Notes under the pieces: model-generated
Seen by the model: only the letters and a program-made list of their open reading frames with translations
What the model was told of the DNA's origin: nothing
Database searches by the model: none
Translations under genes and position numbers: made by a program
In this document: positions 1 through 7,322 of the stretch, piece by piece
How positions within the stretch are numbered: position 1 is the stretch's first letter
Layout: every line of letters begins with the position of its first letter
DNA from: JASFRS01 sp050114795
GTDB lineage: Bacteria > Pseudomonadota > Alphaproteobacteria > Sphingomonadales > CAKZYD01
Direction of reading: 5' to 3'
DNA length: 9,929 nucleotides
Assembly (NCBI GenBank): GCA_050114795.1
Contig: JASFRS010000085.1
Span: forward strand, 1 to 9,929

Positions 1-1
1 C

Positions 2-532
2 CCGGATGCGGCAGAGCTGACACGCGGGAAAAGTGGGCGAATTTTAGGGGACTTTCATACCCTCGCTGTGGTCATGAAAGGTCTCCCCCTCGCCTATGCC
101 AAGGACAGTCAGGAAGATAAAGAGCCGGTTTTTGACGCCCATGAGGCACTTGGCCTTTGCCTTGCCGCCATGACCGGCATGATTGAAGATTTGAAAGTGG
201 ATGAAGACCGGATGCGTACCGCCGCAGCCCAGGGCTTCTCCACGGCCACCGACTTGGCCGACTGGTTGGTGCGCTGTGCAGACATCCCGTTCCGCGACGC
301 ACATCATATTACCGGCGCTTTAGTAAAAGAAGCAGAACAGCGCGGTTGCGACCTCGCTGATTTATCGCTTGAAGCCATGAAACAAGTGGATGCAAGGATA
401 ACTGATGATGTGTTCTCAGTATTGTCGCTGGACAAGAGCGTAGCCTCGCGCACAAGCTATGGCGGTACCGCCCCCAGCGAGGTACGCAGACAAATCAAGC
501 ATATGCGGGAGTTATTAAAGCCATGCGTCTGA
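2..532 (+). CDS. argH: Argininosuccinate lyase, C-terminal part (5' end outside window)
   Basis: This is the end of argininosuccinate lyase, the cytoplasmic homotetramer that splits argininosuccinate into arginine and fumarate in the last step of arginine synthesis. The open frame runs from base 2 with no start, so the gene begins upstream of the window; the ATG at 68 is an internal methionine. The first residues (PDAAELTRGKSGR) continue directly from the family's signature loop GSSxMPQKKNPD, whose first part is off the window. They are followed by VVMKGLPLAYAKDSQEDKEPVFDA, the well-conserved helix after that loop, with the typical C-terminal domain ending in a DPASSVxxRxxxGGTAP-like stretch, here SVASRTSYGGTAP at about residues 145-157 of the visible part. 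The stop TGA at 530-532 overlaps the start of the next gene by 10 bases, which suggests translational coupling. About 176 residues are visible of the usual 460 or so. No damage is seen. Confidence 0.97.
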   Translation, partial: PDAAELTRGKSGRILGDFHTLAVVMKGLPLAYAKDSQEDKEPVFDAHEALGLCLAAMTGMIEDLKVDEDRMRTAAAQGFSTATDLADWLVRCADIPFRDAHHITGALVKEAEQRGCDLADLSLEAMKQVDARITDDVFSVLSLDKSVASRTSYGGTAPSEVRRQIKHMRELLKPCV

Positions 533-645
533 TTTCCATTCTCATTCTAAGCCTTTTGACATTAAGCGCATGTGGGAAGAAAGGGGAGCTGTCCCCGCCG
601 CCTGGTCATCAACAACCTCCATCAGCTGAAAGCGACCAAGGATAA
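523..645 (+). CDS. lptM: Small LptM/YifL-like lipoprotein (40 aa)
   Basis: This is a 40-residue ORF in a different frame from both neighbours. It starts at ATG 523, inside the last codons of argH (10-base overlap), and stops at TAA 643-645, one base before the lysA ATG. Seen: MRL, then a hydrophobic run ISILILSLLTL, then a lipobox LSAC with Cys at residue 17, then CGKKGEL followed by three prolines and a short Gln/Pro/Ser tail. Known: the CGxKGxL..P pattern right after the lipid-attachment Cys is the hallmark of the LptM (YifL) family. In E. coli, LptM is an outer-membrane lipoprotein reported to help the LPS translocon LptDE mature, and its gene lies beside dapF; in many proteobacteria the gene sits just before lysA, as here. 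Inferred: it is processed by Lgt and LspA and anchored in the outer membrane. A weak GGGAG at 507-511 lies upstream, so translation probably depends on argH. Confidence 0.88.
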   Translation: MRLISILILSLLTLSACGKKGELSPPPGHQQPPSAESDQG

Positions 646-646
646 A

Positions 647-1921
647 ATGCATCATTTTGCATATAAAGACGGCTATCTTCATGCCGAAGGCATAGATTTG
701 CGCCGCATCGCTGATGAAGTCGGCACCCCGGCCTATGTCTATTCAACCGCCACATTTGAGCGGCATTTCAATGTCTTCGCAGAGGCCTTTCAAAACCTGG
801 ATGCGTTGATTTGCTATGCGGTAAAAGCCAATAGCAATATTGCGATTTTGAAGACGTTGGCACGCCTGGGCGCCGGCGCAGATGTTGTCAGCATCGGCGA
901 ATTAAAGCGCGCTTTAGCAGCAGGCATTCCAGGCAATCGCATTGTCTTTTCAGGTGTTGGCAAGCGCAGCAATGAAATGCGTTTCGCGCTGGAAAACCGC
1001 ATTCATCAGTTCAATGTGGAAAGCGAAGATGAATTGGTGCTTTTAGACCAGGTTGCCCAGTCAATGGGCACTAAAGCACCAATTAGCCTGCGGATTAATC
1101 CGGATGTGGATGCACAAACTCATGCGAAAATCTCAACAGGGAAAGCTGAAAATAAATTCGGCATTCCCTGGTCCCGCGCACGAGACATCTATGCTCGCGC
1201 TGGCGAGATGGCTGGCATTGAAGTCGTGGGTGTTGACGTTCATATCGGCTCACAATTAACCGCTCTTGACCCATTTCGTGCGGCTTTTGCCAAAGTACTC
1301 GACTTAGTTAAAACCTTGCGCAATGACGGCCATGATATTTCCCGCATCGATTTAGGCGGCGGCCTCGGCATCCCCTATGAAGCAGGCAAACCGGCCCCAC
1401 CCTCACCGGCAGATTATGGTGCCATGATTGCCGAAGTCGTCGGTGATATGAAAGCCCAGCTCATTTTAGAACCAGGCCGATTGATTGCCGGAAATGCTGG
1501 AATTTTATTAAGCCGCGTACTTTATGTGAAAGAAGGTGAAGGGCGTAATTTCCTCATTCTGGACGCAGCCATGAACGATTTACTGCGCCCTGCCATGTAT
1601 GACGCACATCATGACTTCATCCCGGTCAAGGAGCCGCATGAGGATGCTAATGTCACTTATGATGTTGTCGGCCCTATCTGCGAAACGGGCGATATTTTCG
1701 CGAGAGACCGACAAATGCACGCGGTAAAACCCGGCGACCTGGTTGCGATTCTATCCGCAGGAGCCTATGGCGCGGTCATGGCATCGACCTATAACAGCCG
1801 TCCTCTTGTCCCTGAAATTTTGGTCAAAAACGACGAATATGCGATAATTCGCGCTCGGCTGAGCGAGGATGCGTTAATCGATCTGGACAGCATGCCTCAT
1901 TGGCTGGACAATAACGCTTAA
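647..1921 (+). CDS. lysA: Diaminopimelate decarboxylase
   Basis: This PLP enzyme of the cytoplasm decarboxylates meso-2,6-diaminopimelate to L-lysine, the last step of lysine synthesis. It is a fold-type III decarboxylase with an alanine-racemase-like barrel followed by a C-terminal beta domain. Visible motifs, numbered from ATG 647: YAVKAN with the PLP-binding Lys60, HIGSQ starting at His199, the phosphate-binding glycine run GGGLG at 237-241, EPGR at 275-278, CETGD with catalytic Cys345 contributed to the partner subunit, and SAGAYG with Tyr374. The length of 424 residues is normal for LysA. I start it at ATG 647 rather than the in-frame ATG at 572: the upstream 25 residues lie over lptM and do not look like LysA, while 647 has AAGGA at 638-642 and the expected N-terminus (MHHFxYKDGxLxAEGV-like). 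It follows the lptM stop after one base, so it is very likely in the argH operon. Confidence 0.97.
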   Translation: MHHFAYKDGYLHAEGIDLRRIADEVGTPAYVYSTATFERHFNVFAEAFQNLDALICYAVKANSNIAILKTLARLGAGADVVSIGELKRALAAGIPGNRIVFSGVGKRSNEMRFALENRIHQFNVESEDELVLLDQVAQSMGTKAPISLRINPDVDAQTHAKISTGKAENKFGIPWSRARDIYARAGEMAGIEVVGVDVHIGSQLTALDPFRAAFAKVLDLVKTLRNDGHDISRIDLGGGLGIPYEAGKPAPPSPADYGAMIAEVVGDMKAQLILEPGRLIAGNAGILLSRVLYVKEGEGRNFLILDAAMNDLLRPAMYDAHHDFIPVKEPHEDANVTYDVVGPICETGDIFARDRQMHAVKPGDLVAILSAGAYGAVMASTYNSRPLVPEILVKNDEYAIIRARLSEDALIDLDSMPHWLDNNA

Positions 1922-1957
1922 CACTTCATCTGCTATACTGCGGAAAAAGGTGACGTT

Positions 1958-4381
1958 ATGGACTGGCACAAGGGCGCCAGCGCCCAGCCACAGGCACGGC
2001 TTAAAAGCCAGCTTATAAAAGCGCGCTTCAATATAGCGTTGGAGCGCGCCTGGCCTTTGCTGTGGCCAGGTTTAGGCGTTGTCGGTGCATTTATTGCCTT
2101 AAGCCTGTTTGACATTTGGGCTTATGTACCAGGCTATCTCCATGTTTTGGGTCTCGCTGTTTCCGCTTTCGCGCTTTTGGCAATTGCAAAGCGCTTTTGG
2201 GACGAATTCAAATGGCCCAGCCATCATGAAGTTTTGCGCCGGGTGGAGAAATCCTCCGGCGTGCGTCACCGCGCCTTGTCCCTGCTAGAAGATAAAATTG
2301 CCAGCCGTCATGACCATAACGGCTTTGTGCTATGGGAAGCTTATCGCAACCGCCTTATTAAAGGGCTGGGCCGCTTAAGTGCAGGCTGGCCGAGTCTGTC
2401 ACTCGCCCAAAGAGACCCACGGGCCTTTCGAGTATTGGTCTTTGTCTTATTATTGGCAGGATTGATGAGTGCAGGGCCGCAAAGCGGTGAGCGCTTAATC
2501 GCCTCCGTTCAGCCAGAACTGGGTGGCAGTGGCAATCGCCTGACTTTGGACGTCTGGCTCACACCGCCGGAATATACCGGGCTGCCCCCGTTGATGGTGA
2601 CGGAGCGACATGCGACCGACAATCTGGCTGTCCCCGAAGGCACAATCCTAAAGGCGCAGATTGACGGGGGGTGGCGCACACCCTGGGCGCAAATTGGTGA
2701 AGAACGCGTGCCTTTCAAGGAAGGCGCCGACAATCATTATAATCTGGAAACCGAACTTCACGCAGCGCAGGGCCTCAGCATCGGTCAAGCCGGGCAGGTT
2801 CATGGCGAATGGCCCTTAGAGGTCGTGAAGGACCAGCCACCAATTGCAGTGTTTCCAAACATTCCCACACCGACCTTCAATCATGCCTCACGCATTGACT
2901 ATGAAGTCTATGATGATTTCGGTATTACCGAACTGACCTTGAATATCACAGGACCTAAACGCCTTGGACAAACAGAACAGAGCCTTGAATTACTGGTCCC
3001 AAAAACACGCGGCGGACAAGGTGCCAAAGCCGCGCATTATGAAGACTTCACCCCCTCCCCCTGGGCCGGGGAAGAGGTTGAAATGATGCTGAGCGCCATG
3101 GATGCTTTGGGTCAGACCGGGCAGTCACTACCTATAAAATTCACATTGCCGGAACGACAATTCACCCATCCGATTGCCCGCATTTTAATTGATATCCGTA
3201 AAGAGCTATTCCAACGGCCAAATGCACGTAACGCACCATCACGTTATCTGGACGCCATTGCACAAAGCCCTGAAGAATTCGATGATGACCTCACAGTCTA
3301 TGCAGCAATGCGGGTAGCGCATTGGCGCTTGATTCATGACCCGCAAATGGAAGCCATCCGGCAAGTCACGGATATCTTATGGGATACGGCTTTACGCTTG
3401 GAAGAAGGCAGCCTAGGCAAAACGCAGTCCCAACTTCGCGAAGCCATGCAGGAATTAATGTCAGCGCTGCAGGAAAACAGCGCCTCTGACATTTCAGAAC
3501 TTATGAATGAGTTGCGGCAGAAAATGTCAGAAATGCTGCAGGCTCAAATGGAACGCATGCAGCAGGAAGGCGCCCCACAGCAAAGCACGCAGGGGCAGAA
3601 TACGCAGAGCATTTCAAGCTCCCAGCTTGAACAGATGATGCAGCAAATTGAAGAAATGGCTGCCGCTGGCGATTTGGAAGGTGCCATGAAAATGCTGGCT
3701 GCCCTTCAAAATATGATGGAAAATACGCGTTTTGCAGGCTCAGGCATGAGTAAATCTGACATGCAGCGCGCCCAGGCCGGCCAACAAGCGCTGCAGGACC
3801 TGGAAAATCTCAATGAAGCGCAGCGGCAACTGATGAACGACACCGTTCGTCAAAGCTTAACTGGCCCAAACCCTAATGGACAAACACCCCAAGGTCAGAC
3901 ACCCGGCGGTGAGCAAAGCGGTGAAAGTGGCATGAATGGGCTTGCTCGCCAGCAACGTGGTCTGGGCGAGGCTTTAAACGATATTGAACAGGCCTTGGGT
4001 GAAGCCGGACTGCCGACACCAGGGTCTTTAGGCGAAGCCGGGGAAGCCATGAACGATGCAGCCCAGCAATTAGGTCGTGGCAATAGTATTCCCGCCTTAC
4101 GCGACCAAGGGGATGCCATGGATGCCCTGCGTGCAGCGCGCGACCAATTGGGAGAAACCCTGGAAGACGCTATGCAGCAGATGCAAGCTCAGGGTGGCAT
4201 GACAGACCCCTTGGGCCGCCCTTCAAATGGCAATGTTTCAACCGAGGACGTGGCCATTCCCAGCGAGTCTGATTTCCTTCGTACACGGGAAATCAGAAAG
4301 GAATTGGAGCGGCGCTTATCCGACCCCAATCGCCCAACTGTGGAGAGACAATATATCCGTCGCTTGCTGGAGCGTTTTTAA
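1958..4381 (+). CDS. TIGR02302 / DUF4175 family membrane protein
   Basis: This is an 807-residue member of the alphaproteobacterial TIGR02302 (DUF4175) family, whose function is unknown. The order is: a basic, amphipathic N-terminus; two membrane segments at about 32-54 and 59-78; a soluble region with Leu/Arg-rich helices; a third membrane segment at about 159-175; a beta-rich part containing LTPPEYTGLPPL (near residue 205), typical of the family; a long Gln/Met/Glu-rich coiled-coil stretch at about 490-635; a Pro/Gly/Gln low-complexity linker at about 636-662; and a conserved tail (748-807) ending RQYIRRLLERF. Family descriptions give 2-3 N-terminal helices with the long C-terminal part outside the cytoplasm, which fits. 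The start ATG has AAAAAGG at 1944-1950. It lies 36 bases after lysA, a neighbour it has in many alphaproteobacteria, and probably belongs to the same operon. The role may be in the envelope, but nothing here proves it. The identification comes from recognition of the family, not a search. Confidence 0.85.
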   Translation: MDWHKGASAQPQARLKSQLIKARFNIALERAWPLLWPGLGVVGAFIALSLFDIWAYVPGYLHVLGLAVSAFALLAIAKRFWDEFKWPSHHEVLRRVEKSSGVRHRALSLLEDKIASRHDHNGFVLWEAYRNRLIKGLGRLSAGWPSLSLAQRDPRAFRVLVFVLLLAGLMSAGPQSGERLIASVQPELGGSGNRLTLDVWLTPPEYTGLPPLMVTERHATDNLAVPEGTILKAQIDGGWRTPWAQIGEERVPFKEGADNHYNLETELHAAQGLSIGQAGQVHGEWPLEVVKDQPPIAVFPNIPTPTFNHASRIDYEVYDDFGITELTLNITGPKRLGQTEQSLELLVPKTRGGQGAKAAHYEDFTPSPWAGEEVEMMLSAMDALGQTGQSLPIKFTLPERQFTHPIARILIDIRKELFQRPNARNAPSRYLDAIAQSPEEFDDDLTVYAAMRVAHWRLIHDPQMEAIRQVTDILWDTALRLEEGSLGKTQSQLREAMQELMSALQENSASDISELMNELRQKMSEMLQAQMERMQQEGAPQQSTQGQNTQSISSSQLEQMMQQIEEMAAAGDLEGAMKMLAALQNMMENTRFAGSGMSKSDMQRAQAGQQALQDLENLNEAQRQLMNDTVRQSLTGPNPNGQTPQGQTPGGEQSGESGMNGLARQQRGLGEALNDIEQALGEAGLPTPGSLGEAGEAMNDAAQQLGRGNSIPALRDQGDAMDALRAARDQLGETLEDAMQQMQAQGGMTDPLGRPSNGNVSTEDVAIPSESDFLRTREIRKELERRLSDPNRPTVERQYIRRLLERF
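4361..4379 (+). terminator. Possible intrinsic terminator inside the end of the DUF4175 gene
   Basis: CGCTT (4361-4365) can pair with GAGCG (4370-4374) around the tetraloop GCTG, with one T-G wobble, and is followed at once by five T (4375-4379). This is the shape of a Rho-independent terminator for the rightward operon, placed within the last codons and stop of the DUF4175 gene because the opposing gene leaves no spacer. The stem is short, so it may be weak or fortuitous. The minus strand has no T-run after the hairpin, so it would not serve the facing gene. Confidence 0.4.
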
Positions 4382-5263
4382 TCAGGGGAGTCGCTGAACC
4401 TCATATCCCTGAGCATTCAGCAAATCAATAACGCTACCCTCACCGATAAGATGCGCCGTCCCAACAGCGACAAGATGAACGCCCGGCGTTTGTAGCAACA
4501 TTTCAACTTTTGGCACCCATTCCGCATTCCGGTCCAACAACAGTGTTTGAAATAAAGCTTCCTGTTCCCGCATAGGCTGAAGCAATGAGGCGTCCAGCGC
4601 TTCCAAATCCCCAACGAGCCAAGCATCATGCATATCGCCTAATACGCTACCGCCATCGCTCAATTGCTCGACGGTATCCATCAACATTGTCTTTTGAACA
4701 TCATCATCATGATTGGCCACGGCACCCAATGCTTTCACCGGATCCTCCAGACCAAGGATAGGCTTGTTTTGGGATTTGAACTGTTGCGTTAGCCAGGCCT
4801 CTGCCCCCGCATCAACCTGAAACCCTTCAAGCTGAGCATATTGCAAAGTCAGTGATAACGCCGCAAGCCAAGGGCGCATAGGGTTTAGCGCATTTTCCGG
4901 TAGGCCAAGGTTTTGACTCACGCCTTGCACTTTAGCAAAATCTTCTGCGCCTATGGCAAGCTCCAGGCTTTGACCAGATGGGTATAAGCCATTTTCAAAC
5001 GTAAATTTCTGAAGAACCGGGGCGGCGGCTTTAGCATCTTCCACTTCCAAAGTCAGGCTTGCAGCGTCCTCCACAATGGCCTTCAATCTATCTGATTGCC
5101 AAGGAGTATTAGGCGGCAAAAGGTGGACCGTACCAAAAAGAACAACTTTAGAATTGCCCTGCTCGACTTGCCACATAGCAGGACCATCGCCCGCTATTGC
5201 CATAGAACAACCGGCAAGGCAAAAGCCCAATGCCAATATGACTTTTTGAAATATAGCTTTCAC
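4382..5263 (-). CDS. TraB/GumN family predicted lipoprotein
   Basis: This is a 293-residue member of the TraB/GumN family (Pfam TraB). Bacterial members are distant relatives of the Tiki-type metalloproteases and mostly uncharacterised. Seen: an N-terminal signal with lipobox LAGC, Cys at residue 19 and Ser at +2, pointing to an outer-membrane lipoprotein in the usual sorting rule; a signal peptidase I site after AIA (22-24) is the alternative. The family's paired GxxH-type motifs are present: LFGTVH at 42-47 near the start and AVGTAH at 266-271 near the end. DAGAEAWL (151-158), GLED (171-174) and DRNAEW (244-249) also fit the family. The start is GTG (5263-5261), preceded on the minus strand by AGGTAGGT-like Shine-Dalgarno bases at about 5268-5276. 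The first in-frame Met (21) would remove the signal. Its TGA directly abuts the TAA of the facing gene. The substrate is unknown. Confidence 0.88.
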   Translation of the reverse strand: MKAIFQKVILALGFCLAGCSMAIAGDGPAMWQVEQGNSKVVLFGTVHLLPPNTPWQSDRLKAIVEDAASLTLEVEDAKAAAPVLQKFTFENGLYPSGQSLELAIGAEDFAKVQGVSQNLGLPENALNPMRPWLAALSLTLQYAQLEGFQVDAGAEAWLTQQFKSQNKPILGLEDPVKALGAVANHDDDVQKTMLMDTVEQLSDGGSVLGDMHDAWLVGDLEALDASLLQPMREQEALFQTLLLDRNAEWVPKVEMLLQTPGVHLVAVGTAHLIGEGSVIDLLNAQGYEVQRLP

Positions 5264-5380
5264 CTTGCACCTACCTTTTCAATTCAACAGTCTGATTTCC
5301 ATCATATGGGCCTTGCCCCACCCAATTCCACACCTAGATATCTGAGTGAAATTATCTTAATTTGACAACGGGGGTTAAGC
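5264..5380. promoter_or_regulatory. Divergent intergenic region between gumN-like gene and nhaA
   Basis: These 117 bases separate two genes that point away from each other, so they should hold promoters for both. The leftward gene has a good Shine-Dalgarno at about 5268-5276. For nhaA, GGGGG at 5370-5374 is the only candidate ribosome binding site, six bases before the ATG. A weak rightward promoter candidate is TTGCCC (5313-5318) with a 16-base spacer and TAGATA (5335-5340). An eight-base palindrome AGATATCT spans 5336-5343. No NhaR-type or riboswitch-like element is evident. The region assignment is sound; the individual boxes are guesses. Confidence 0.4.
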
Positions 5381-6559
5381 ATGGCTTTGTCAAAAATTAC
5401 CGAGTTTTTCAAATTGGAATCTGCTGCGGGTCTCATTCTTATGGGCGCAGCGCTTCTTGCGATTTGCGTTGAAAACTTCGGTCTAGCCTGGGCCTATGAT
5501 GCCATCCTCACGTTAAAACTTTCTATCTCCATTGGAACACTTGGCCTCTCTAAGCCTCTCCTACTTTGGATAAATGACGGATTAATGGCGGTGTTTTTTC
5601 TTCTCGTCGCTTTGGAAGTAAAAAGAGAAATTCTCGAAGGAGAGCTATCCAGCAAGGAACAAATCGTCTTGCCCGTTTTGGCGGGCTTGGGCGGCATGAT
5701 AGTCCCTGCAATAATTTATCTCGCTTTCAATTGGGGCGATGCCATCGCGATGAATGGTTGGGCGATTCCTGCTGCAACGGATATCGCTTTTGCTTTGGGC
5801 ATTATGATGCTCCTTGGTGACCGCATACCACTGTCATTGAAAGTGTTGCTGACAGCCATTGCCATTGTGGATGACTTAGCTGCAGTTCTTATCATCGCAG
5901 CTTTCTATACCAGCAAACTGTCTATGATATCCCTTCTACTTGCGGCTGTAGCGCTTTGCGGGCTTGTAGTGCTTAACCGGATGAAGGTGACACGCATTGC
6001 GCCTTATATGGTTATCGGAGTTCTGCTTTGGGTCTTTGTTTTAAAATCCGGCATTCACGCGACATTGGCGGGTGTTGCTATCGGCTTTGCCATACCTATG
6101 CGCAGCCAAACAGGTCACAGCCCCTTAAAACATCTAGAACATCAATTACACCCTTATGTCGCTTATGGCGTTTTACCCCTATTTGCCTTTGCGAATGCGG
6201 GCCTTCCTTTTCATGGGTTAAGCCTTGAGGATGTGTTCAATCCCATCACATTAGGCATCGCAGCCGGCTTATTTTTCGGCAAGCAGATTGGCGTATTTCT
6301 TCTAAGCGCGCTTGCCATATCATTAAGACTTTCCAAACTCCCTGAAGGCGGTTGGTTGGGACTTTATGGCGTAGCGGTCTTAACCGGTGTGGGTTTCACG
6401 ATGTCGTTATTCATCGGCTCATTAGCCTTTGAAGGGGTTGAAGCTGCAAATCAAATACGCTTAGGTATCCTTCTAGGGTCAATCGCAGCGGGTATATGCG
6501 GTTATTTCATTTTGCGCACAGTGGGGGCCAGGCGTAAAGCAGCGTTCACTGCAGCTTGA
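5381..6559 (+). CDS. nhaA: Na+/H+ antiporter NhaA
   Basis: This is the inner-membrane NhaA antiporter, which expels one Na+ (or Li+) in exchange for two H+ and protects against salt and alkaline pH. Its 392 residues match the family length (E. coli 388), and about a dozen hydrophobic segments are visible. The functional residues align one position later than in E. coli: Asp134 in AATDIAFALG (E. coli Asp133), the ion-binding pair Asp164-Asp165 in AIVDDLAAV (163-164), and Lys301 in FFGKQIG (300). INDGLMAVFFLLVALEVKRE near the N-terminus, LHPYVAYGVLPLFAFANAG (residues ~253-271) and GVGFTMSLFIGSLAF near the C-terminus are also characteristic. The start is ATG 5381, giving the usual short N-terminal amphipathic helix. 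No adjacent nhaR regulator is seen. A DUF1223 gene follows after 37 bases and may be co-transcribed. Confidence 0.97.
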   Translation: MALSKITEFFKLESAAGLILMGAALLAICVENFGLAWAYDAILTLKLSISIGTLGLSKPLLLWINDGLMAVFFLLVALEVKREILEGELSSKEQIVLPVLAGLGGMIVPAIIYLAFNWGDAIAMNGWAIPAATDIAFALGIMMLLGDRIPLSLKVLLTAIAIVDDLAAVLIIAAFYTSKLSMISLLLAAVALCGLVVLNRMKVTRIAPYMVIGVLLWVFVLKSGIHATLAGVAIGFAIPMRSQTGHSPLKHLEHQLHPYVAYGVLPLFAFANAGLPFHGLSLEDVFNPITLGIAAGLFFGKQIGVFLLSALAISLRLSKLPEGGWLGLYGVAVLTGVGFTMSLFIGSLAFEGVEAANQIRLGILLGSIAAGICGYFILRTVGARRKAAFTAA

Positions 6560-6596
6560 TTGGCGTGTTAACTGGGTTTCTGATAGCGATAGGGTC

Positions 6597-7322
6597 ATGA
6601 AAAAGAGATCATTATTTACCGCAGGCCTTGCTCTGCTATTTTCGACTGCGACCGTATCCGTACAAGCAGGTTCACCTGTCGTGGTTGAATTATTTACAAG
6701 CCAAGGGTGCTCATCTTGCCCACCAGCAGATAAAGTGCTGGCGGAATTAAGTACGCGCGATGATATCATCGCCTTATCATGGGCTGTAGACTATTGGGAC
6801 TATTTAGGCTGGAAAGACACCAACGCCAGCGCTGCCAATACCATGCGCCAGCGCGTTTATAATAACGCTTTAGGCAGACGGATTGTTTATACGCCGCAGA
6901 TGATCTTGGATGGTAAAACGCATTTGGTTGGATCCAATAAACCCAAAGTCATGAAGACTATTGAGACATTCAACGCCCAATCAGACGATAAAATGGATGT
7001 AACCATTGAACGTGATGCGGATGGGCAGTTAACGGCTCATTTGGCTGATATGGATATTTCCGAAAAAGCTGTTGTTCGCATGATTTGGTTTGACGATGCC
7101 AAGACAGTCAAAGTGGGACGTGGCGAAAACCGTGGGAAAGAACTGACGTATCATAATGTAGTCCGTGGCTCTCAAGTCATCGGCCAGTTTGATGGTCAAG
7201 AGACAAGCTTTAACCTCCCCATTGAGGATGCGATGGCGATGGATTGCGATTCTGTTGCAGTCCTGGTTCAAGCTGATCCGGCAGGCCCTGTCATCGGTGC
7301 CGCACAGGCACGCATCAATTAA
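6597..7322 (+). CDS. DUF1223 family secreted thioredoxin-like protein
   Basis: This is a 241-residue protein of the DUF1223 family, which has a thioredoxin-like fold and no assigned function. Seen: a Sec signal peptide (MKKR, hydrophobic core, cleavage likely after SVQA at 21-24), then VVVELFTSQGCSSCPPAD with a Cys38-x-x-Cys41 pair, the family's N-terminal signature. Next comes an aromatic stretch, WAVDYWDYLGWKD (about 62-74), and YTPQMILDG, where a Pro sits as in the cis-Pro loop of thioredoxins. A third Cys lies near the end (Cys217). Inferred: a periplasmic protein with possible redox activity. The start ATG 6597 has AGGG at 6591-6594, rather close (2 bases). It lies 37 bases downstream of nhaA with no convincing promoter or terminator between, so co-transcription is plausible. 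Its TAA overlaps the stop of the facing antiporter gene by four bases. Confidence 0.9.
   Translation: MKKRSLFTAGLALLFSTATVSVQAGSPVVVELFTSQGCSSCPPADKVLAELSTRDDIIALSWAVDYWDYLGWKDTNASAANTMRQRVYNNALGRRIVYTPQMILDGKTHLVGSNKPKVMKTIETFNAQSDDKMDVTIERDADGQLTAHLADMDISEKAVVRMIWFDDAKTVKVGRGENRGKELTYHNVVRGSQVIGQFDGQETSFNLPIEDAMAMDCDSVAVLVQADPAGPVIGAAQARIN

Noticed and set aside
572..646. N-terminal extension of lysA starting at ATG 572
   Set aside because: It lies over lptM in another frame, does not resemble LysA, and ATG 647 has a good Shine-Dalgarno and the expected N-terminus.
3871..3950. Possible tandem repeat in the DUF4175 gene (GQTPQGQTPGG)
   Set aside because: It is a short low-complexity Pro/Gly/Gln linker typical of the family, not a DNA repeat of note.
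5096..5365. Plus-strand ORF of 89 codons running into the gumN-nhaA gap
   Set aside because: Mostly antisense to the GumN-like gene, no family resemblance, basic and low-complexity composition typical of a shadow frame.
5362..5367. Perfect TTGACA -35 box before nhaA
   Set aside because: A matching -10 would fall inside the nhaA coding sequence, so it cannot drive the annotated start; likely chance in an AT-rich stretch.
6556..6584. Promoter-like TTGATT-17-TCTGAT between nhaA and the DUF1223 gene
   Set aside because: It overlaps the nhaA stop, and the transcript would begin only a few bases before the ATG, leaving no room for the ribosome binding site.
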